A stretch of 64,000 nucleotides of DNA from Pseudomonas sp. MYb327 (GCF_040438925.1 NZ_CP159258.1:510001-574000); one strand, 5' to 3'; positions 37,436-48,248 are shown, counted from the first letter of the stretch. The notes: a model not told the origin generated them from the sequence alone. Translations and numbers: made by a program.

Positions 37436-40189
37436 TCAGGCATTGATACGCGCCTGGGTGGCCAGGCGGTTGATCGCCCGGTCGAGGTCTTCGAGTGCGC
37501 CGAAAGCTTTCGGGTCTTGTTGCTTGAGCAGGGTTTCGCTGCGTTGGCAGGCGGCGCGCAGTTGCGGAACGCCGCAATAACGGGTCGCGCCGTGCAAGCG
37601 ATGGACCCGTTCGATCAAGGCGTTGTGGTCGTTGCTTTGCTGAGCCTGGCGGATCGCTTCGCGGTCGGCTTCCAGCGAGGCCAACAGCATCGCCAGCATG
37701 TCCGCTGCCAGATCGGCCTTCCCGGCGGCCAGGCGCAAGCCTTCTTCGTGATCGAGTACCTGCAACTCGTAGGCGCCACCATGGCTGTCGCCGGATCGTT
37801 CCGCACGCTGGTTGCGCAGCGCCAGGCCACTCCATTTCAACACCACTTGCGCCAGTTGCCGCTCGCTGATCGGTTTGGTCAGGTAGTCGTCCATGCCGCT
37901 TTGCAGCAACGCGCGTTTTTCGTTGGCCATGGCGTGGGCGGTGAGGGCGACGATTGGCAGCGGTGTGCAATGCCGTTCGCTCTCCCACTGGCGGATCGCT
38001 TCGGTGCTTTGGCGTCCGTCCATGCCGGGCATTTGCACGTCCATCAGCACCAGATCGAAGGTTTCGTTTTGCACCGCTTTGACGGCGGCGTAACCGCTTT
38101 CAACCGCCAGCACCTTGGCGCCCATGTCTTCGAGCAGGGTTTGCACCAGCAGCAGGTTGGCCGGGTTGTCGTCGACGCAAAGCACTTTCGGCGCACGGCT
38201 GGACACCGGCTCGCCGGGTTCACTGCGTGGCTGGCGCGGGTTGACCAGGTCGGACAGTGCACGCCGCAACTTGCGCGTGCAGGCCGGTTTGGCCTGGAGC
38301 TGGCTGTGGGGGTTGGGGACAGAGAGGTGGAACATCGTCTGTTCCGTGGTCGGACACAACACCAGCACCTTGCAGCCCAGGTGTTCGAGGTCCCAGATGT
38401 ACTGATTCAGACGCTCCGGCGGCATGTCGTTACTGGTCACGCCCAGTACCGCCAGGTCGATCGCCTGATCCGTCTGATGGGCAACGGTCACTCCATTGGT
38501 CAGGCTTTCCAGCGTATTGAAAGGCGTGACGGCGAGGCCGCAGTCTTCCAGTTGGTGCTGCAACGCCTGGCGGGCCAGTTCGTGATTTTCCAGCACGGCC
38601 ACGCGGCGACCGGACAGCGGCGGGCCGGGCAGGTCTTCGGCGTCGTCGCGGGTTTTCGGCAGGCTCAGGCTGATCCAGAACTCCGAACCTTCGCCAGGCG
38701 TACTGTCGACACCGATTTCGCCGCCCATTTGTTCGATCAGGCGCTTGGAAATCACCAGCCCCAGGCCGGTGCCGCCGGGTTGGCGGGACAACGAATTGTC
38801 GGCCTGGCTGAAGGCTTGGAACAGGGTGCGCACGTCCTGGTTCGACAGACCGATGCCGGTGTCCTGGATACTGATGCGCAATTGCACGCTATCTTCTTGC
38901 TCGTCTTCGAGCATGGCGCGGGCGACGATTGTGCCTTCGCGGGTGAACTTGATCGCGTTGCTCACCAGATTCGTGAGGATCTGCTTGAGTCGCAGCGGAT
39001 CGCCCACTAGCGACAGCGGCGTGTCGCGATAAACCAGGCTGACCAGCTCCAGCTGTTTGGCGTGCGCCGCCGGGGCGAGGATGGTCAGCGTGTCCTGAAG
39101 CAGGTCGCGCAGATTGAACGGAATATGGTCGAGCACCAGTTTGCCGGCCTCGATTTTCGAGAAGTCGAGGATCTCGTTGATGATTCCCAGCAAGCTGTCG
39201 GCGGACTTTTCGATGGTGCCCAGATAATCGAGCTGGCGCGGGGTCAACTCGCTTTTTTGCAGCAAATGGGTAAAACCGAGAATGCCGTTGAGCGGCGTGC
39301 GGATTTCATGGCTCATGTTGGCGAGGAATTCGGATTTGATCCGGCTCGCTTCCAACGCTTCCTTGCGCGCCAGGTCGAGTTCGATGTTCTGGATTTCGAT
39401 GGTTTCGAGGTTTTGGCGCACGTCTTCAGTGGCCTGGTCGATGCTGTGCTGCAATTCTTCCTGGGCATTTTGCAGGGTGCCGGCCATGCGGTTGATGCCG
39501 GACGCCAATTCGTCCAGTTCCTGGCTGCCCAGCGGCGGCAGGCGGGTTTCCAGGTGGCCGTCCTTGAGTTGGGTCACCGCTTGCTTGATCTGGTTCAGCG
39601 GTCGATTGATCGTGCGGCCCATGCGTAATGCCAACAGCGCCGCACCGACCAGTCCCGCGCCAATCATCAGCAAGCTGGCAAACAGGCTTCGGTAACCGCG
39701 CAGCAGCATGCCGTTGTGGGACAGTTCGAGTTCGACCCAGCCCAGCAGGCGGTCGGTTTCATCGGGGATCACATCACCGGCCAGATTGCGATGCTTGCCG
39801 AACACCGGCAGCAGGTAGCGCGTCGCATCGTTGCCGCTTCGATGCAGCATCCGCGAATCGTCGCCCAGCGGCGCCTGATTGAGCATGGTTGGGCCGGCGT
39901 GGGCCAGCGGCGTGCGGTCTGGAGCGAGGAAGGTCACGGCGCGCACATCCGGTTGCTCCAGAGATTGCGTGGCAATGCGCTCCAGCAGCTCACTGTTTTT
40001 GTGCCCCATCGCTGGCGCCACCAACGGGGCCAGTTGCTCGGCGATCATTTCCCCGCGCTGCATGAGTTGGGTTTGCAGGTCGGATTGCTGCATCCAGGTG
40101 AAATAGCCACCCAAAACCAACGCCATCAGGCTGGTCGGCAGCAGGGTCAGCAACAGCACGCGGCCTTTGATTCCCAGTTTCTTGAGCAC
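37436..40189 (-). CDS. gacS: Hybrid sensor histidine kinase GacS
   Basis: A 917-residue kinase, head of the Gac/Rsm cascade that controls secondary metabolites, exoenzymes and biofilm through small RNAs. TM1 near 10-30 ([20 protein letters not shown]), periplasmic sensor to about 165, TM2 near 170-190, HAMP ([15 protein letters not shown]), H box with His294 ([14 protein letters not shown]), catalytic motifs [30 protein letters not shown], receiver with Asp near 717 ([13 protein letters not shown]) and a C-terminal Hpt with His near 863 ([14 protein letters not shown]). The start is GTG 40189 with AGGAG 8 nt upstream, better than the ATG at 40204. All key residues are present, so the gene looks functional. 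Confidence 0.97.
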   Translation of the reverse strand: MLKKLGIKGRVLLLTLLPTSLMALVLGGYFTWMQQSDLQTQLMQRGEMIAEQLAPLVAPAMGHKNSELLERIATQSLEQPDVRAVTFLAPDRTPLAHAGPTMLNQAPLGDDSRMLHRSGNDATRYLLPVFGKHRNLAGDVIPDETDRLLGWVELELSHNGMLLRGYRSLFASLLMIGAGLVGAALLALRMGRTINRPLNQIKQAVTQLKDGHLETRLPPLGSQELDELASGINRMAGTLQNAQEELQHSIDQATEDVRQNLETIEIQNIELDLARKEALEASRIKSEFLANMSHEIRTPLNGILGFTHLLQKSELTPRQLDYLGTIEKSADSLLGIINEILDFSKIEAGKLVLDHIPFNLRDLLQDTLTILAPAAHAKQLELVSLVYRDTPLSLVGDPLRLKQILTNLVSNAIKFTREGTIVARAMLEDEQEDSVQLRISIQDTGIGLSNQDVRTLFQAFSQADNSLSRQPGGTGLGLVISKRLIEQMGGEIGVDSTPGEGSEFWISLSLPKTRDDAEDLPGPPLSGRRVAVLENHELARQALQHQLEDCGLAVTPFNTLESLTNGVTVAHQTDQAIDLAVLGVTSNDMPPERLNQYIWDLEHLGCKVLVLCPTTEQTMFHLSVPNPHSQLQAKPACTRKLRRALSDLVNPRQPRSEPGEPVSSRAPKVLCVDDNPANLLLVQTLLEDMGAKVLAVESGYAAVKAVQNETFDLVLMDVQMPGMDGRQSTEAIRQWESERHCTPLPIVALTAHAMANEKRALLQSGMDDYLTKPISERQLAQVVLKWSGLALRNQRAERSGDSHGGAYELQVLDHEEGLRLAAGKADLAADMLAMLLASLEADREAIRQAQQSNDHNALIERVHRLHGATRYCGVPQLRAACQRSETLLKQQDPKAFGALEDLDRAINRLATQARINA

Positions 40190-40366
40190 GCCTCTCTCCT
40201 GCATCCAGCTATCTATAGACCTGCACTAGCGTGCGGCACGCATCACTTGCGCAGTGTAGCGATTTGCAGGCGGGCAATCTTCGTAAAATTGATGTCGTCA
40301 TTCGTCGGCAAAATCTGCACTTTTGCGTCCTTTGCAAACCTTGGGTTGCCCCCGGAGACGCAATCT

Positions 40367-40380
40367 TTAATAATTATTAA
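40367..40380. promoter_or_regulatory. AT-rich palindrome before the PirR-like gene
   Basis: TTAATAATTATTAA is a perfect 14-bp palindrome 24 nt before the ATG, in the divergent gacS/regulator gap. It may be a promoter -10 region or a regulator site; its AT character recalls Fur sites, but it does not fit the 19-bp Fur consensus well. Confidence 0.35.
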
Positions 40381-40403
40381 CTGAGAATTAGTTGCAGATA
40401 GAT

Positions 40404-41123
40404 ATGACTCCCATCGCTGCTGGCCATCCCCGCATCCTCTCCATCGAAGACGACCTCGTACTCGGCGCCTATGTTCACGAGCATTTGGGTCGTAGCGGTT
40501 TTCAGGTGACCTGGTGCCAGAACGGCCAGGAAGGCCTGGTCGCTGCCCGCCAACAAACGTTCGACGTGGTGCTGATGGATATTCTGTTGCCAGGCCTGGA
40601 CGGGCTGTCGGTGCTGACGCAGTTGCGTCAGAGTCATTCGACGCCGGTGTTGCTGATGTCGGCGCTCGGCGCCGAGGCGGATCGCGTCAGTGGGTTTCAA
40701 CTGGGGGCCGATGACTACTTGCCCAAGCCTTTCAGCATGGTTGAATTGCGGGTGCGCATCGAAGCGATCCTGCGCCGTGTCGCACTTGACCGTCGGCCGA
40801 ACCCGGTTGCGATTGTTCCTGCGGTGGACAACCTGCGCTTCGACGATGAGTGTTTTGATGTGTTTTATGCCGGGCAGGCCGCCGGCCTGACGCGCAGCGA
40901 ATACCGATTGCTGGAAACCTTGAATCGCAACGACGACGAAGTACTGAGCAAGGCCTTCCTTTATCAACAGGTGTTGCAACGCGGCTACGCAGCCCATGAT
41001 CGCAGCCTGGACATGCATATCAGCCAGATTCGCCGCAAGCTCAAGGCTGTCGGCTACACCGAGCGCGAAGTGCGGACAGTCTGGGGCAAGGGCTACATTT
41101 TGAGCGCCAGTGATGAAGTGTAA
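40404..41123 (+). CDS. OmpR-family response regulator (PirR-like)
   Basis: A 239-residue regulator. Receiver: ILSIEDDLVLGAYV, acceptor Asp in VVLMDILLPGLDGL, MSALGAEADR and YLPKPFSMVEL. DNA-binding domain: LTRSEYRLLETLNRNDDEVLS and RSLDMHISQIRRKLKAVG, ending TVWGKGYILS. Start ATG 40404 is chosen over TTG 40392. By order (ldhA, gacS, pair, cysM) it sits where pirR-pirS lie in P. aeruginosa, but the siderophore receptor gene pirA is not next to it here, so the PirR label is positional only. Confidence 0.85.
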   Translation: MTPIAAGHPRILSIEDDLVLGAYVHEHLGRSGFQVTWCQNGQEGLVAARQQTFDVVLMDILLPGLDGLSVLTQLRQSHSTPVLLMSALGAEADRVSGFQLGADDYLPKPFSMVELRVRIEAILRRVALDRRPNPVAIVPAVDNLRFDDECFDVFYAGQAAGLTRSEYRLLETLNRNDDEVLSKAFLYQQVLQRGYAAHDRSLDMHISQIRRKLKAVGYTEREVRTVWGKGYILSASDEV

Positions 41124-42534
41124 TTTGCCGGGCCGGCATTCGCTGTTCTGGAAGCTGGCTTGCCTGTTGGTGGCGTTCTGTCTGCTGATGATCTGGCTGA
41201 GCTGGTCCTGGGGCCGCTACATGGAAGAGCGAAACCAGTATCTGTCGGATGATGCCCGAGGCACGCTGACGCGCTACGCCGCCGAAGCGGAACAGGCATG
41301 GCAGATGCGTCAACACGCCGGGGTCGATAGCTGGTTGCAGCAGATGCGCCAGCGCGAAGCCAGTTGGGTAGGTGTTATAAGCGGCAATTTGCAGTCTCTG
41401 GGCAGTCAGCCGTTGACGGAAAAGGAAGTCGAGCGCCTGACTTTCCTGCGCGGCCTTGATTGGCCCATCCACAAAAAAGGCCAGCCGTGGATGCGGGTGC
41501 CGTTCCCCCGTGATCCTTCCGTCGGCAGTCTGGTCATCGAACTGCCCCAACGATTTGTGCCGGGGCATTACCGGGTGTTCTGGCGGGTGATCACCAACGG
41601 TGTGATTCCGGCGCTGTTCACGTTGTTGCTGTGCGTCGGCCTGTATCGGTTGCTGGTGGTCCCGCTCAATACCCTGCGCGAACAGGCCAATGCCTGGCGT
41701 GCCGACCAGCTCAACGTGCGACTCTCGCGTCGCACCACCAATCGTACCGATGAGTTGGGCGAACTGGGCAGGGCGTTCGATCACATGTCCGAGCGCCTGC
41801 AAACCACGGTGGCGCTGCAACAACAATTGCTGCGCGATCTGTCCCACGAATTGCGTACGCCACTGAGTCGCCTGCGAGTGGCCAGCGAAAGCGAGCAGGG
41901 CCTGGACGCATTGCGCGAGCGCATTGGTCGTGAAGTCGATGGCATGCAGCGGCTCGTCGAAGACACACTGCAACTGGCCTGGCTTGATACCGAACGCACC
42001 CGATTGCCCGACGAAGCGATTCAGGTCCAGGCGTTGTGGGAGATGCTCACGGAAAACGCCTGCTATGAAAGTTGCTGGCCGCAAGGGCAATTACAGTGTT
42101 CGGTGGATGCGTCCTGTTGGGTGCGCGGGCATCTCAATACCTTGGCCCAGGCCTTGGAAAACATGTTGCGTAACGCCATACGCCATTCACCCAAGGGCGG
42201 CGTTGTCCATCTTGGCGGTCAACGGGATGGCGACTACTGGCATCTGTGGCTGGAGGATCAGGGCGGTGGCGTGGCTGAAGCCGATCTGGAGCGAATTTTC
42301 CTGCCGTTTACCCGGCTCGACGGCTGGCGGCCGGGGGATGGTGGGTTTGGCTTGGGGTTAAGCATTGCTCGCAATGCAGTGCGACGGCAGGGCGGTTGGC
42401 TGTGGGCGGAAAACACGGGCAGAGGGTTACGGATGAATATGCGGTTGTTGGCCGATGATGGTGGTGTAAGTGATGACGCCATCGCGGGCAAGCCCGCTCC
42501 TACAGGTGCGGTGTTTCAAATGAAGACTGTCTGA
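41113..42534 (+). CDS. Sensor histidine kinase (PirS-like), C-terminus read from a REP element
   Basis: A 473-residue membrane kinase. TM1 near 14-34 (LFWKLACLLVAFCLLMIWLSW), periplasmic part to about 150, TM2 near 160-182 (VITNGVIPALFTLLLCVGLY), HAMP, H box LSHELRTPLSRLRVA, N box MLRNAIRHS, G boxes LEDQGGGVAE and GGFGLGLSIARN. It overlaps the regulator by 11 nt. After the catalytic domain (GRGLRMNMRLLADDG) the last ~20 codons run through a complete REP element (42481-42504), which gives AIAGKPAPTG. The original C-terminus was probably different. Confidence 0.87.
   Translation: MKCNLPGRHSLFWKLACLLVAFCLLMIWLSWSWGRYMEERNQYLSDDARGTLTRYAAEAEQAWQMRQHAGVDSWLQQMRQREASWVGVISGNLQSLGSQPLTEKEVERLTFLRGLDWPIHKKGQPWMRVPFPRDPSVGSLVIELPQRFVPGHYRVFWRVITNGVIPALFTLLLCVGLYRLLVVPLNTLREQANAWRADQLNVRLSRRTTNRTDELGELGRAFDHMSERLQTTVALQQQLLRDLSHELRTPLSRLRVASESEQGLDALRERIGREVDGMQRLVEDTLQLAWLDTERTRLPDEAIQVQALWEMLTENACYESCWPQGQLQCSVDASCWVRGHLNTLAQALENMLRNAIRHSPKGGVVHLGGQRDGDYWHLWLEDQGGGVAEADLERIFLPFTRLDGWRPGDGGFGLGLSIARNAVRRQGGWLWAENTGRGLRMNMRLLADDGGVSDDAIAGKPAPTGAVFQMKTV
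42481..42504. repeat. Single REP element inside a coding region
   Basis: ATCGCGGGCAAGCCCGCTCC followed by TACA. It lies in frame at the 3' end of the kinase gene and is translated. Confidence 0.8.
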
Positions 42535-42638
42535 TCGGCTTATTCCTATAAGCCATAAGCACCGCACTTTGCGTGATATGGCCTGCGAACGTTTGCCGGT
42601 ATGATAGGCGCCCCCGCAGTCTGGATTGCGAATACGCC

Positions 42639-43541
42639 ATGACCTTGCAGTACCCAACCATCGCCGATTGCGTCGGCAACACTCCGCTGGTCCGTTTGCA
42701 GCGCCTGCCCGGCGCCACCAGCAACACCCTTTTGCTCAAGCTCGAAGGGAACAACCCGGCGGGTTCGGTCAAGGACCGTCCGGCGCTGTCAATGATCACC
42801 CGCGCCGAACTGCGCGGGCAGATCCACGCCGGCGATACGCTGATCGAAGCGACCTCGGGTAACACCGGCATCGCGCTGGCCATGGCCGCCGCGATCAAGG
42901 GTTACAAGATGATCCTGATCATGCCGGACAACTCCAGCGCCGAACGCAAGGCAGCCATGACCGCCTACGGCGCCGAGTTGATTCTGGTTAGCCAGGAAGA
43001 GGGCATGGAAGGCGCCCGCGACCTCGCCCAGCGTATGGAAGCCGAAGGCCGCGGCAAGGTGCTGGATCAGTTCGCCAACGGTGATAACCCGGAAGCGCAC
43101 TACACCACCACCGGCCCGGAAATCTGGCGCCAGACCGAAGGCACCCTCACCCATTTCGTCAGCTCCATGGGCACCACCGGTACCATCATGGGCGTCTCGC
43201 GCTACTTGAAGGAGCAGAGCGAGAGCGTGCAGATCATCGGCTTGCAACCGATGGAAGGCTCGGCGATTCCGGGCATCCGTCGCTGGCCTCAAGAATATCT
43301 GCCGAAGATTTACCAGGCTGATCGCGTAGACCGCATCGTCGACATGGCACAAAGCGAAGCCGAAGACGTGACCCGTCGCCTGGCCCGCGAAGAAGGTATT
43401 TTCTGCGGCGTGTCCTCGGGCGGCGCGGTGGCAGCGATGCTGCGTTTGTCCAAAGAAGTTGAAAACGCGGTGATCGTTGCGATCATCTGCGACCGTGGCG
43501 ACCGTTACCTGTCGACCGGCATTTTCGACGCGCCCAACTGA
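42639..43541 (+). CDS. cysM: Cysteine synthase B CysM
   Basis: A 300-residue PLP enzyme making cysteine from O-acetylserine and sulfide or thiosulfate. PLP Lys is in [30 protein letters not shown] binds the substrate carboxylate; [16 protein letters not shown] binds the phosphate. [24 protein letters not shown] is typical of CysM rather than CysK. ATG 42639 gives the usual [18 protein letters not shown] start. The stop overlaps the rlmD start (TGATG). Confidence 0.94.
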   Translation: MTLQYPTIADCVGNTPLVRLQRLPGATSNTLLLKLEGNNPAGSVKDRPALSMITRAELRGQIHAGDTLIEATSGNTGIALAMAAAIKGYKMILIMPDNSSAERKAAMTAYGAELILVSQEEGMEGARDLAQRMEAEGRGKVLDQFANGDNPEAHYTTTGPEIWRQTEGTLTHFVSSMGTTGTIMGVSRYLKEQSESVQIIGLQPMEGSAIPGIRRWPQEYLPKIYQADRVDRIVDMAQSEAEDVTRRLAREEGIFCGVSSGGAVAAMLRLSKEVENAVIVAIICDRGDRYLSTGIFDAPN

Positions 43542-44893
43542 TGGCCAAGCATGAGAGAGGCCTGCGCTTCCAGCCCACCGGCGGCAGCAAGGCCCCGCAA
43601 ATCCCGACCGGCAAAAAACAGCGCCTGATTATCGAGCGCTTGGCTAACGACGGTCGCGGCATCGCGTTTTTCGAAGGCCGCACCTGGTTCGTCATCGGCG
43701 CATTGGCCGGTGAAGAGATCGAAGCGCGCGTGTTGGGTGCCCACGGCAAAGTGGTCGAGGCGCGCACCGAACGCGTGTTCAAGACCAGTGAACTGCGCCG
43801 CCCGGCACCCTGTGCCCATGCCGGTCGCTGCGGCGGCTGCAGCGTGCAGCATTTGCCTCATAACGAACAACTCGCCCTGAAACAGCGCATGCTCGCCGAG
43901 CAATTGTCCAAGGTCGCCGGTGTCGAGCCTGAAGAATGGGCCGCGCCATTGAGCGGTCCGGAATTCGCCTACCGCCGTCGCGCCCGTGTGGCCGTGCGCT
44001 GGGACATGAAGGCGAAGAAACTCGAAGTCGGGTTCCGCGCCGCCGGCAGCCAAGACATCGTTGGCATCGATGAATGCCCGGTGCTGGTCCAACCCTTGCA
44101 ACCGATCATGAGCCGCTTGCCGGAGATGCTTCGGCGTTTGAGCAAACCTCAGGCGCTGGGTCACGTGGAGTTGTTCAGCGGTTCGTCCCTGGCGGTTTTG
44201 CTGCGGCACATGGCGCTTCTGTCCGAAAGTGACATGACCATCCTCAAGGATTTCTGCGCGTTCCATGAAGCCCAGTTGTGGCTGCACGGTGACGGCGAGC
44301 CATACCCGGTCAATGCCGAACAGTCGTTGGGCTATCGCCTGGAACAGTGGGATCTGGAATTGGCGTACCGGCCGGGGGATTTCATTCAGGTCAATGCCGT
44401 GGTCAACGAAGCAATGGTGGCCCAGGCGCTGGACTGGTTGAAGCCGCAAGCCGAGGAGCGCGTTCTCGATCTATTCTGTGGGTTGGGCAACTTTGCCTTG
44501 CCACTGGCCAAAGCCGTGCGCGAAGTCGTGGCAGTGGAAGGTGTGCAGGTGATGGTCGATCGGGCTGCCGCGAACGCCGCTAGCAATAATCTGCATAACG
44601 CGACGTTTTTTCAGGCCGATTTATCCCAGCCTCTGACCGACGCCGAATGGGCGCGCGAAGGCTTTTGTGCGGTACTCTTGGATCCACCGCGTGACGGTGC
44701 TTTCGAGGTCGTGCGCAAGCTCAAGTCCCTGGGCGCCGAACGGTTGGTGTATGTGTCGTGCAACCCTGCAACGCTGGCGCGCGATACGGTTGAATTGATC
44801 AAGCAGGGCTACCGGTTAAAACGTGCCGGGATTCTCGATATGTTTCCTCAAACGGCACATGTCGAAGCCATGGCGTTATTTGAAGCGAGCTAG
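43541..44893 (+). CDS. rlmD: 23S rRNA (uracil-1939-C5)-methyltransferase RlmD
   Basis: A 450-residue SAM-dependent rRNA methylase (formerly RumA). N-terminal TRAM domain ([20 protein letters not shown]), [4Fe-4S] cysteines ([15 protein letters not shown]), SAM motif [16 protein letters not shown], and the catalytic Cys in [12 protein letters not shown]. It overlaps cysM and precedes relA by 122 nt. Confidence 0.95.
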   Translation: MAKHERGLRFQPTGGSKAPQIPTGKKQRLIIERLANDGRGIAFFEGRTWFVIGALAGEEIEARVLGAHGKVVEARTERVFKTSELRRPAPCAHAGRCGGCSVQHLPHNEQLALKQRMLAEQLSKVAGVEPEEWAAPLSGPEFAYRRRARVAVRWDMKAKKLEVGFRAAGSQDIVGIDECPVLVQPLQPIMSRLPEMLRRLSKPQALGHVELFSGSSLAVLLRHMALLSESDMTILKDFCAFHEAQLWLHGDGEPYPVNAEQSLGYRLEQWDLELAYRPGDFIQVNAVVNEAMVAQALDWLKPQAEERVLDLFCGLGNFALPLAKAVREVVAVEGVQVMVDRAAANAASNNLHNATFFQADLSQPLTDAEWAREGFCAVLLDPPRDGAFEVVRKLKSLGAERLVYVSCNPATLARDTVELIKQGYRLKRAGILDMFPQTAHVEAMALFEAS

Positions 44894-45015
44894 GATGCTC
44901 GTCTGGTCCGACTGACCCGCCCGTGCAGCCGCGCACCAGCCCGACGTGGGCTCACAGGCAACGAAGGTCAGCGATTTTGACGCATTGAATCTGCGTCGTA
45001 GGGAAGGTAAGCAAG

Positions 45016-47259
45016 ATGGTACAGGTGAGAGCACACCAGCCGATCAACACCGACGGCAGTATCAATCTCGAGGCTTGGCTCGATCATGCGGTCAGTGTCG
45101 ATCTGGCACTGGATCGCGAAGCCTTGAAAGAAGCCTGCGAGTACGCTCGCGAGGCCGAACAACAAGCCAATGCGGCGAAGAATTTGTGGTCGGAAGGCAA
45201 CTCGAGTTTTCGCACCGGCCTTGAGATCGCCGAGATTCTCGCCGACCTCAAGCTTGATCAGGATTCGCTGGTCGCCGCGGTTTTGTACCGTGGTGTGCGA
45301 GAAGGCCAGATTCAGTTGCCGGCAGTCAGCCAGCGCTTCGGTCCGGTGGTGGCCAAACTCATCGACGGCGTGCAACGCATGGCGGCGATCAGCGACAGCC
45401 TGAGCCCGCGTAAATCCATGGTGATGGGCACTCAGGGCCAGGTCGAAAACCTGCGCAAAATGCTGGTGGCCATGGTCGATGACGTACGTGTCGCCCTGAT
45501 CAAACTGGCCGAACGCACCTGCGCGATCCGGGCGGTGAAAACCGCCGACGACGAGAAGCGCAACCGCGTTGCCCGTGAAGTCTTCGACATCTACGCGCCG
45601 CTTGCCCATCGCCTCGGTATCGGTCACATCAAGTGGGAACTGGAGGACTTGTCCTTCCGTTACCTGGAGCCCGATCAATACAAACAGATCGCCAAGTTGC
45701 TCCATGAGCGGCGACTGGATCGCGAGCGCTTCATCAGCGATGTGATGAGCCAGCTGAAAAACGAATTGCAAGCCACCGGTGTCGATGCCGACATCAGCGG
45801 CCGGGCCAAACACATCTATTCGATCTGGCGCAAAATGCAGCGCAAGGGTCTGGAATTCAGCCAGATCTACGACGTTCGCGCCGTGCGCGTGCTGGTGCCG
45901 GAAATGCGCGACTGCTATACCGCGCTCGGCATCGTCCATACCTTGTGGCGGCATATCCCGAAAGAGTTCGACGACTACATCGCCAACCCCAAGGAGAACG
46001 GCTACCGCTCGCTGCACACAGCGGTGATCGGGCCTGAGGGCAAGGTGCTGGAAGTGCAGATCCGCACCCACGCCATGCACGAAGAGGCCGAGCTGGGGGT
46101 TTGCGCGCACTGGAAGTACAAAGGCACCGACGTCAAATCCGGCTCCAATCACTACGAAGAGAAAATCTCCTGGCTGCGTCAGGTGCTCGAGTGGCATGAA
46201 GAGTTGGGCGACATCGGCGGTCTGGCGGAACAGCTGCGGGTCGATATCGAACCTGATCGCGTCTACATCTTCACCCCAGACGGTCACGCCATCGACCTGC
46301 CGAAGGGCGCGACGCCGCTGGACTTCGCTTACCGCGTGCACACCGAAATCGGTCACAACTGCCGCGGCGCCAAGATCAACGGGCGCATCGTGCCGCTCAA
46401 CTACAGCCTGCAAACCGGTGAACAGGTCGAGATCATCACCAGCAAGCACGGCACGCCGAGCCGCGACTGGCTGAACCCGAACCTGGGTTACGTCACCACG
46501 TCGCGGGCGCGGGCGAAGATTGTTCACTGGTTCAAGTTGCAGGCTCGCGACCAGAACGTCGCAGCCGGTAAAACCCTGCTCGAGCGCGAACTCAATCGCC
46601 TCGGCCTGCCGGCCGTGGATTTCGAAAAGTTGGCCGACAAAGCCAACATGAAAACCGCCGAAGACCTGTTCGCCGCACTCGGTGCCGGCGATTTGCGCCT
46701 GGCGCAACTGGTCAACCTGGCGCAGCAACTGGTCGAGCCGGAGCGCGGCAACGAGCAACTGGAACTGATTCCACGCAAGGCCACCGGCTACAAGCCGGGC
46801 AAGCGTGGCGACATCCAGATCCAGGGCGTCGGCAACCTGATGACCCAAATGGCGGGTTGCTGCCAGCCGTTGCCGGGGGATGCGATCGTCGGTTACATCA
46901 CCCAGGGTCGTGGCGTGAGCATTCACCGCCAGGATTGCGCCTCGGTGCTGCAACTGGGTGGGCGCGAGCCGGAACGGATCATCCAGGTCAGCTGGGGGCC
47001 GGTGCCGGTGCTCACCTATCCGGTGGATATCGTCATTCGCGCTTACGACCGTTCCGGTTTGCTGCGTGACGTTTCGCAGGTGCTGCTCAACGAGCGGATC
47101 AACGTGCTGGCGGTCAACACCCGCTCGAACAAGGAAGACAACACGGCGTTGATGTCCCTGACCATCGAGATTCCGGGGCTGGATGCATTGGGGCGGTTGC
47201 TGGGGAGGATTTCCCAATTGCCGAACATCATTGAAACCCGGCGTAACCGCACGCCTTGA
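45016..47259 (+). CDS. relA: (p)ppGpp synthetase RelA
   Basis: A 747-residue stringent-response synthetase acting on stalled ribosomes. The N-terminal hydrolase domain lacks the HD pair (LVAAVLYRGVREGQI where HD would lie), as in true RelA. Synthetase region: GRAKHIYSIWRKMQRKGLEF and YDVRAVRVLV, and NPKENGYRSLHTAVIGPEG. TGS domain: DRVYIFTPDGHAIDLPKGAT. Zinc-finger domain: AGCCQPLPGDAIVGYITQGRG. C-terminal ACT: TYPVDIVIRAYDRSGLLRDV. SD AAGG is present. Confidence 0.96.
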   Translation: MVQVRAHQPINTDGSINLEAWLDHAVSVDLALDREALKEACEYAREAEQQANAAKNLWSEGNSSFRTGLEIAEILADLKLDQDSLVAAVLYRGVREGQIQLPAVSQRFGPVVAKLIDGVQRMAAISDSLSPRKSMVMGTQGQVENLRKMLVAMVDDVRVALIKLAERTCAIRAVKTADDEKRNRVAREVFDIYAPLAHRLGIGHIKWELEDLSFRYLEPDQYKQIAKLLHERRLDRERFISDVMSQLKNELQATGVDADISGRAKHIYSIWRKMQRKGLEFSQIYDVRAVRVLVPEMRDCYTALGIVHTLWRHIPKEFDDYIANPKENGYRSLHTAVIGPEGKVLEVQIRTHAMHEEAELGVCAHWKYKGTDVKSGSNHYEEKISWLRQVLEWHEELGDIGGLAEQLRVDIEPDRVYIFTPDGHAIDLPKGATPLDFAYRVHTEIGHNCRGAKINGRIVPLNYSLQTGEQVEIITSKHGTPSRDWLNPNLGYVTTSRARAKIVHWFKLQARDQNVAAGKTLLERELNRLGLPAVDFEKLADKANMKTAEDLFAALGAGDLRLAQLVNLAQQLVEPERGNEQLELIPRKATGYKPGKRGDIQIQGVGNLMTQMAGCCQPLPGDAIVGYITQGRGVSIHRQDCASVLQLGGREPERIIQVSWGPVPVLTYPVDIVIRAYDRSGLLRDVSQVLLNERINVLAVNTRSNKEDNTALMSLTIEIPGLDALGRLLGRISQLPNIIETRRNRTP

Positions 47260-47276
47260 AGATGACTCTGTTCCAA

Positions 47277-47362
47277 TGTGGGAGCTGCCCTGCCAGCGAT
47301 GCAGACAACTCGGTCTTTCCGGAAATCGAGGTACTGCCATCGCTGGCAAGCCAGCTCCCACA
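47277..47362. repeat. REP pair in inverted orientation
   Basis: TGTGGGAGCTGCCCTGCCAG (47277) and the inverted copy ending 47362, about 38 nt apart, in the gap between relA and mazG; it may form a large hairpin in the shared transcript. Confidence 0.8.
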
Positions 47363-47386
47363 GGTTTCTTTGGTGAGAGAAAAATA

Positions 47387-48220
47387 ATGTACGCACTTGA
47401 AGACCTGCTGCACCTGATGAACCGCTTGCGCGATCCGCAGTTCGGTTGCCCGTGGGACATCAAGCAAACCTACGCCACCATCGTTCCGCACACCCTCGAA
47501 GAAGCCTACGAAGTCGCTGACGCCATCGAGCGCGGTGACTTCGATCATTTGCAGGGTGAGCTGGGTGATCTGCTGTTCCAGGTGGTTTATTACAGCCAAC
47601 TGGCCAGGGAAGAAGGGCGCTTCGAATTCGCTGGCGTGGTCGACAGCATCACCCGCAAGCTGATCCGCCGACATCCTCACGTGTTTCCCACTGGCGATCT
47701 GTACGCAGCGCTGGATGCCCCACGCCTGAACGAAGAACAGGTCAAACAGCGCTGGGAAGAGATCAAGGCTGAAGAGCGCGCAGAGAAGTCCAGCACACCG
47801 CAACAACTGTCCTTACTTGATGACGTCCCCGCCGCATTACCGGCACTGTCCCGTTCGGCAAAATTGCAGAAACGCGCAGGGCAGGTGGGTTTCGATTGGC
47901 CGGACGCCTTGCCGGTGCTGGACAAGGTCCGTGAAGAGCTTGATGAAGTGCTCGAAGCCATGTCGGAAAATGATCCCGAGGCAGTGGCGGATGAGATCGG
48001 CGATCTGCTGTTTTCCGTGGTCAACCTGGCGCGCCACCTCAAGGTCGACCCTGAAACCGCACTGCGTGGCGCCAACAGCAAGTTCGAAAGACGTTTCCGT
48101 TTTATCGAACAGGCATTGCGCGATACCCTGCGTCCCATAGAAGATTGCACCCTCGAAGAGTTGGACGCCCTGTGGGGCGAAGCCAAACGTCAGGAAAAGA
48201 ATTTGCCCAGCTGCGGTTGA
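47387..48220 (+). CDS. mazG: Nucleoside triphosphate pyrophosphohydrolase MazG
   Basis: A 277-residue all-alpha NTP pyrophosphatase. Two MazG repeats: LEEAYEVADAIERGDFDHLQ with GELGDLLFQVV near residues 40-65, and REELDEVLEAMSE with ADEIGDLLFSVVNLARHL near 180-215. The Glu/Asp clusters bind Mg2+. ATG 47387 is the true start; the frame further upstream only reads through the REP pair. MazG lowers (p)ppGpp in E. coli, which fits its place after relA. Confidence 0.93.
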   Translation: MYALEDLLHLMNRLRDPQFGCPWDIKQTYATIVPHTLEEAYEVADAIERGDFDHLQGELGDLLFQVVYYSQLAREEGRFEFAGVVDSITRKLIRRHPHVFPTGDLYAALDAPRLNEEQVKQRWEEIKAEERAEKSSTPQQLSLLDDVPAALPALSRSAKLQKRAGQVGFDWPDALPVLDKVREELDEVLEAMSENDPEAVADEIGDLLFSVVNLARHLKVDPETALRGANSKFERRFRFIEQALRDTLRPIEDCTLEELDALWGEAKRQEKNLPSCG

Positions 48221-48248
48221 GCAGTTGCCTAAGTGAGTAATAAGCACC

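Noticed and set aside
37346..39010. 554-residue plus-strand frame
   Set aside because: Antisense to gacS; no domain, start or ribosome site.
40361..40403. Fur box before the PirR-like gene
   Set aside because: The AT-rich palindrome does not match the 19-bp Fur consensus well enough.
47183..47386. 68-codon N-terminal extension of MazG
   Set aside because: It overlaps the end of relA and reads through a REP pair; the ATG at 47387 is the family start.
44968..47463. 831-residue minus-strand frame
   Set aside because: Antisense to relA and part of mazG; a typical long shadow in high-GC DNA.
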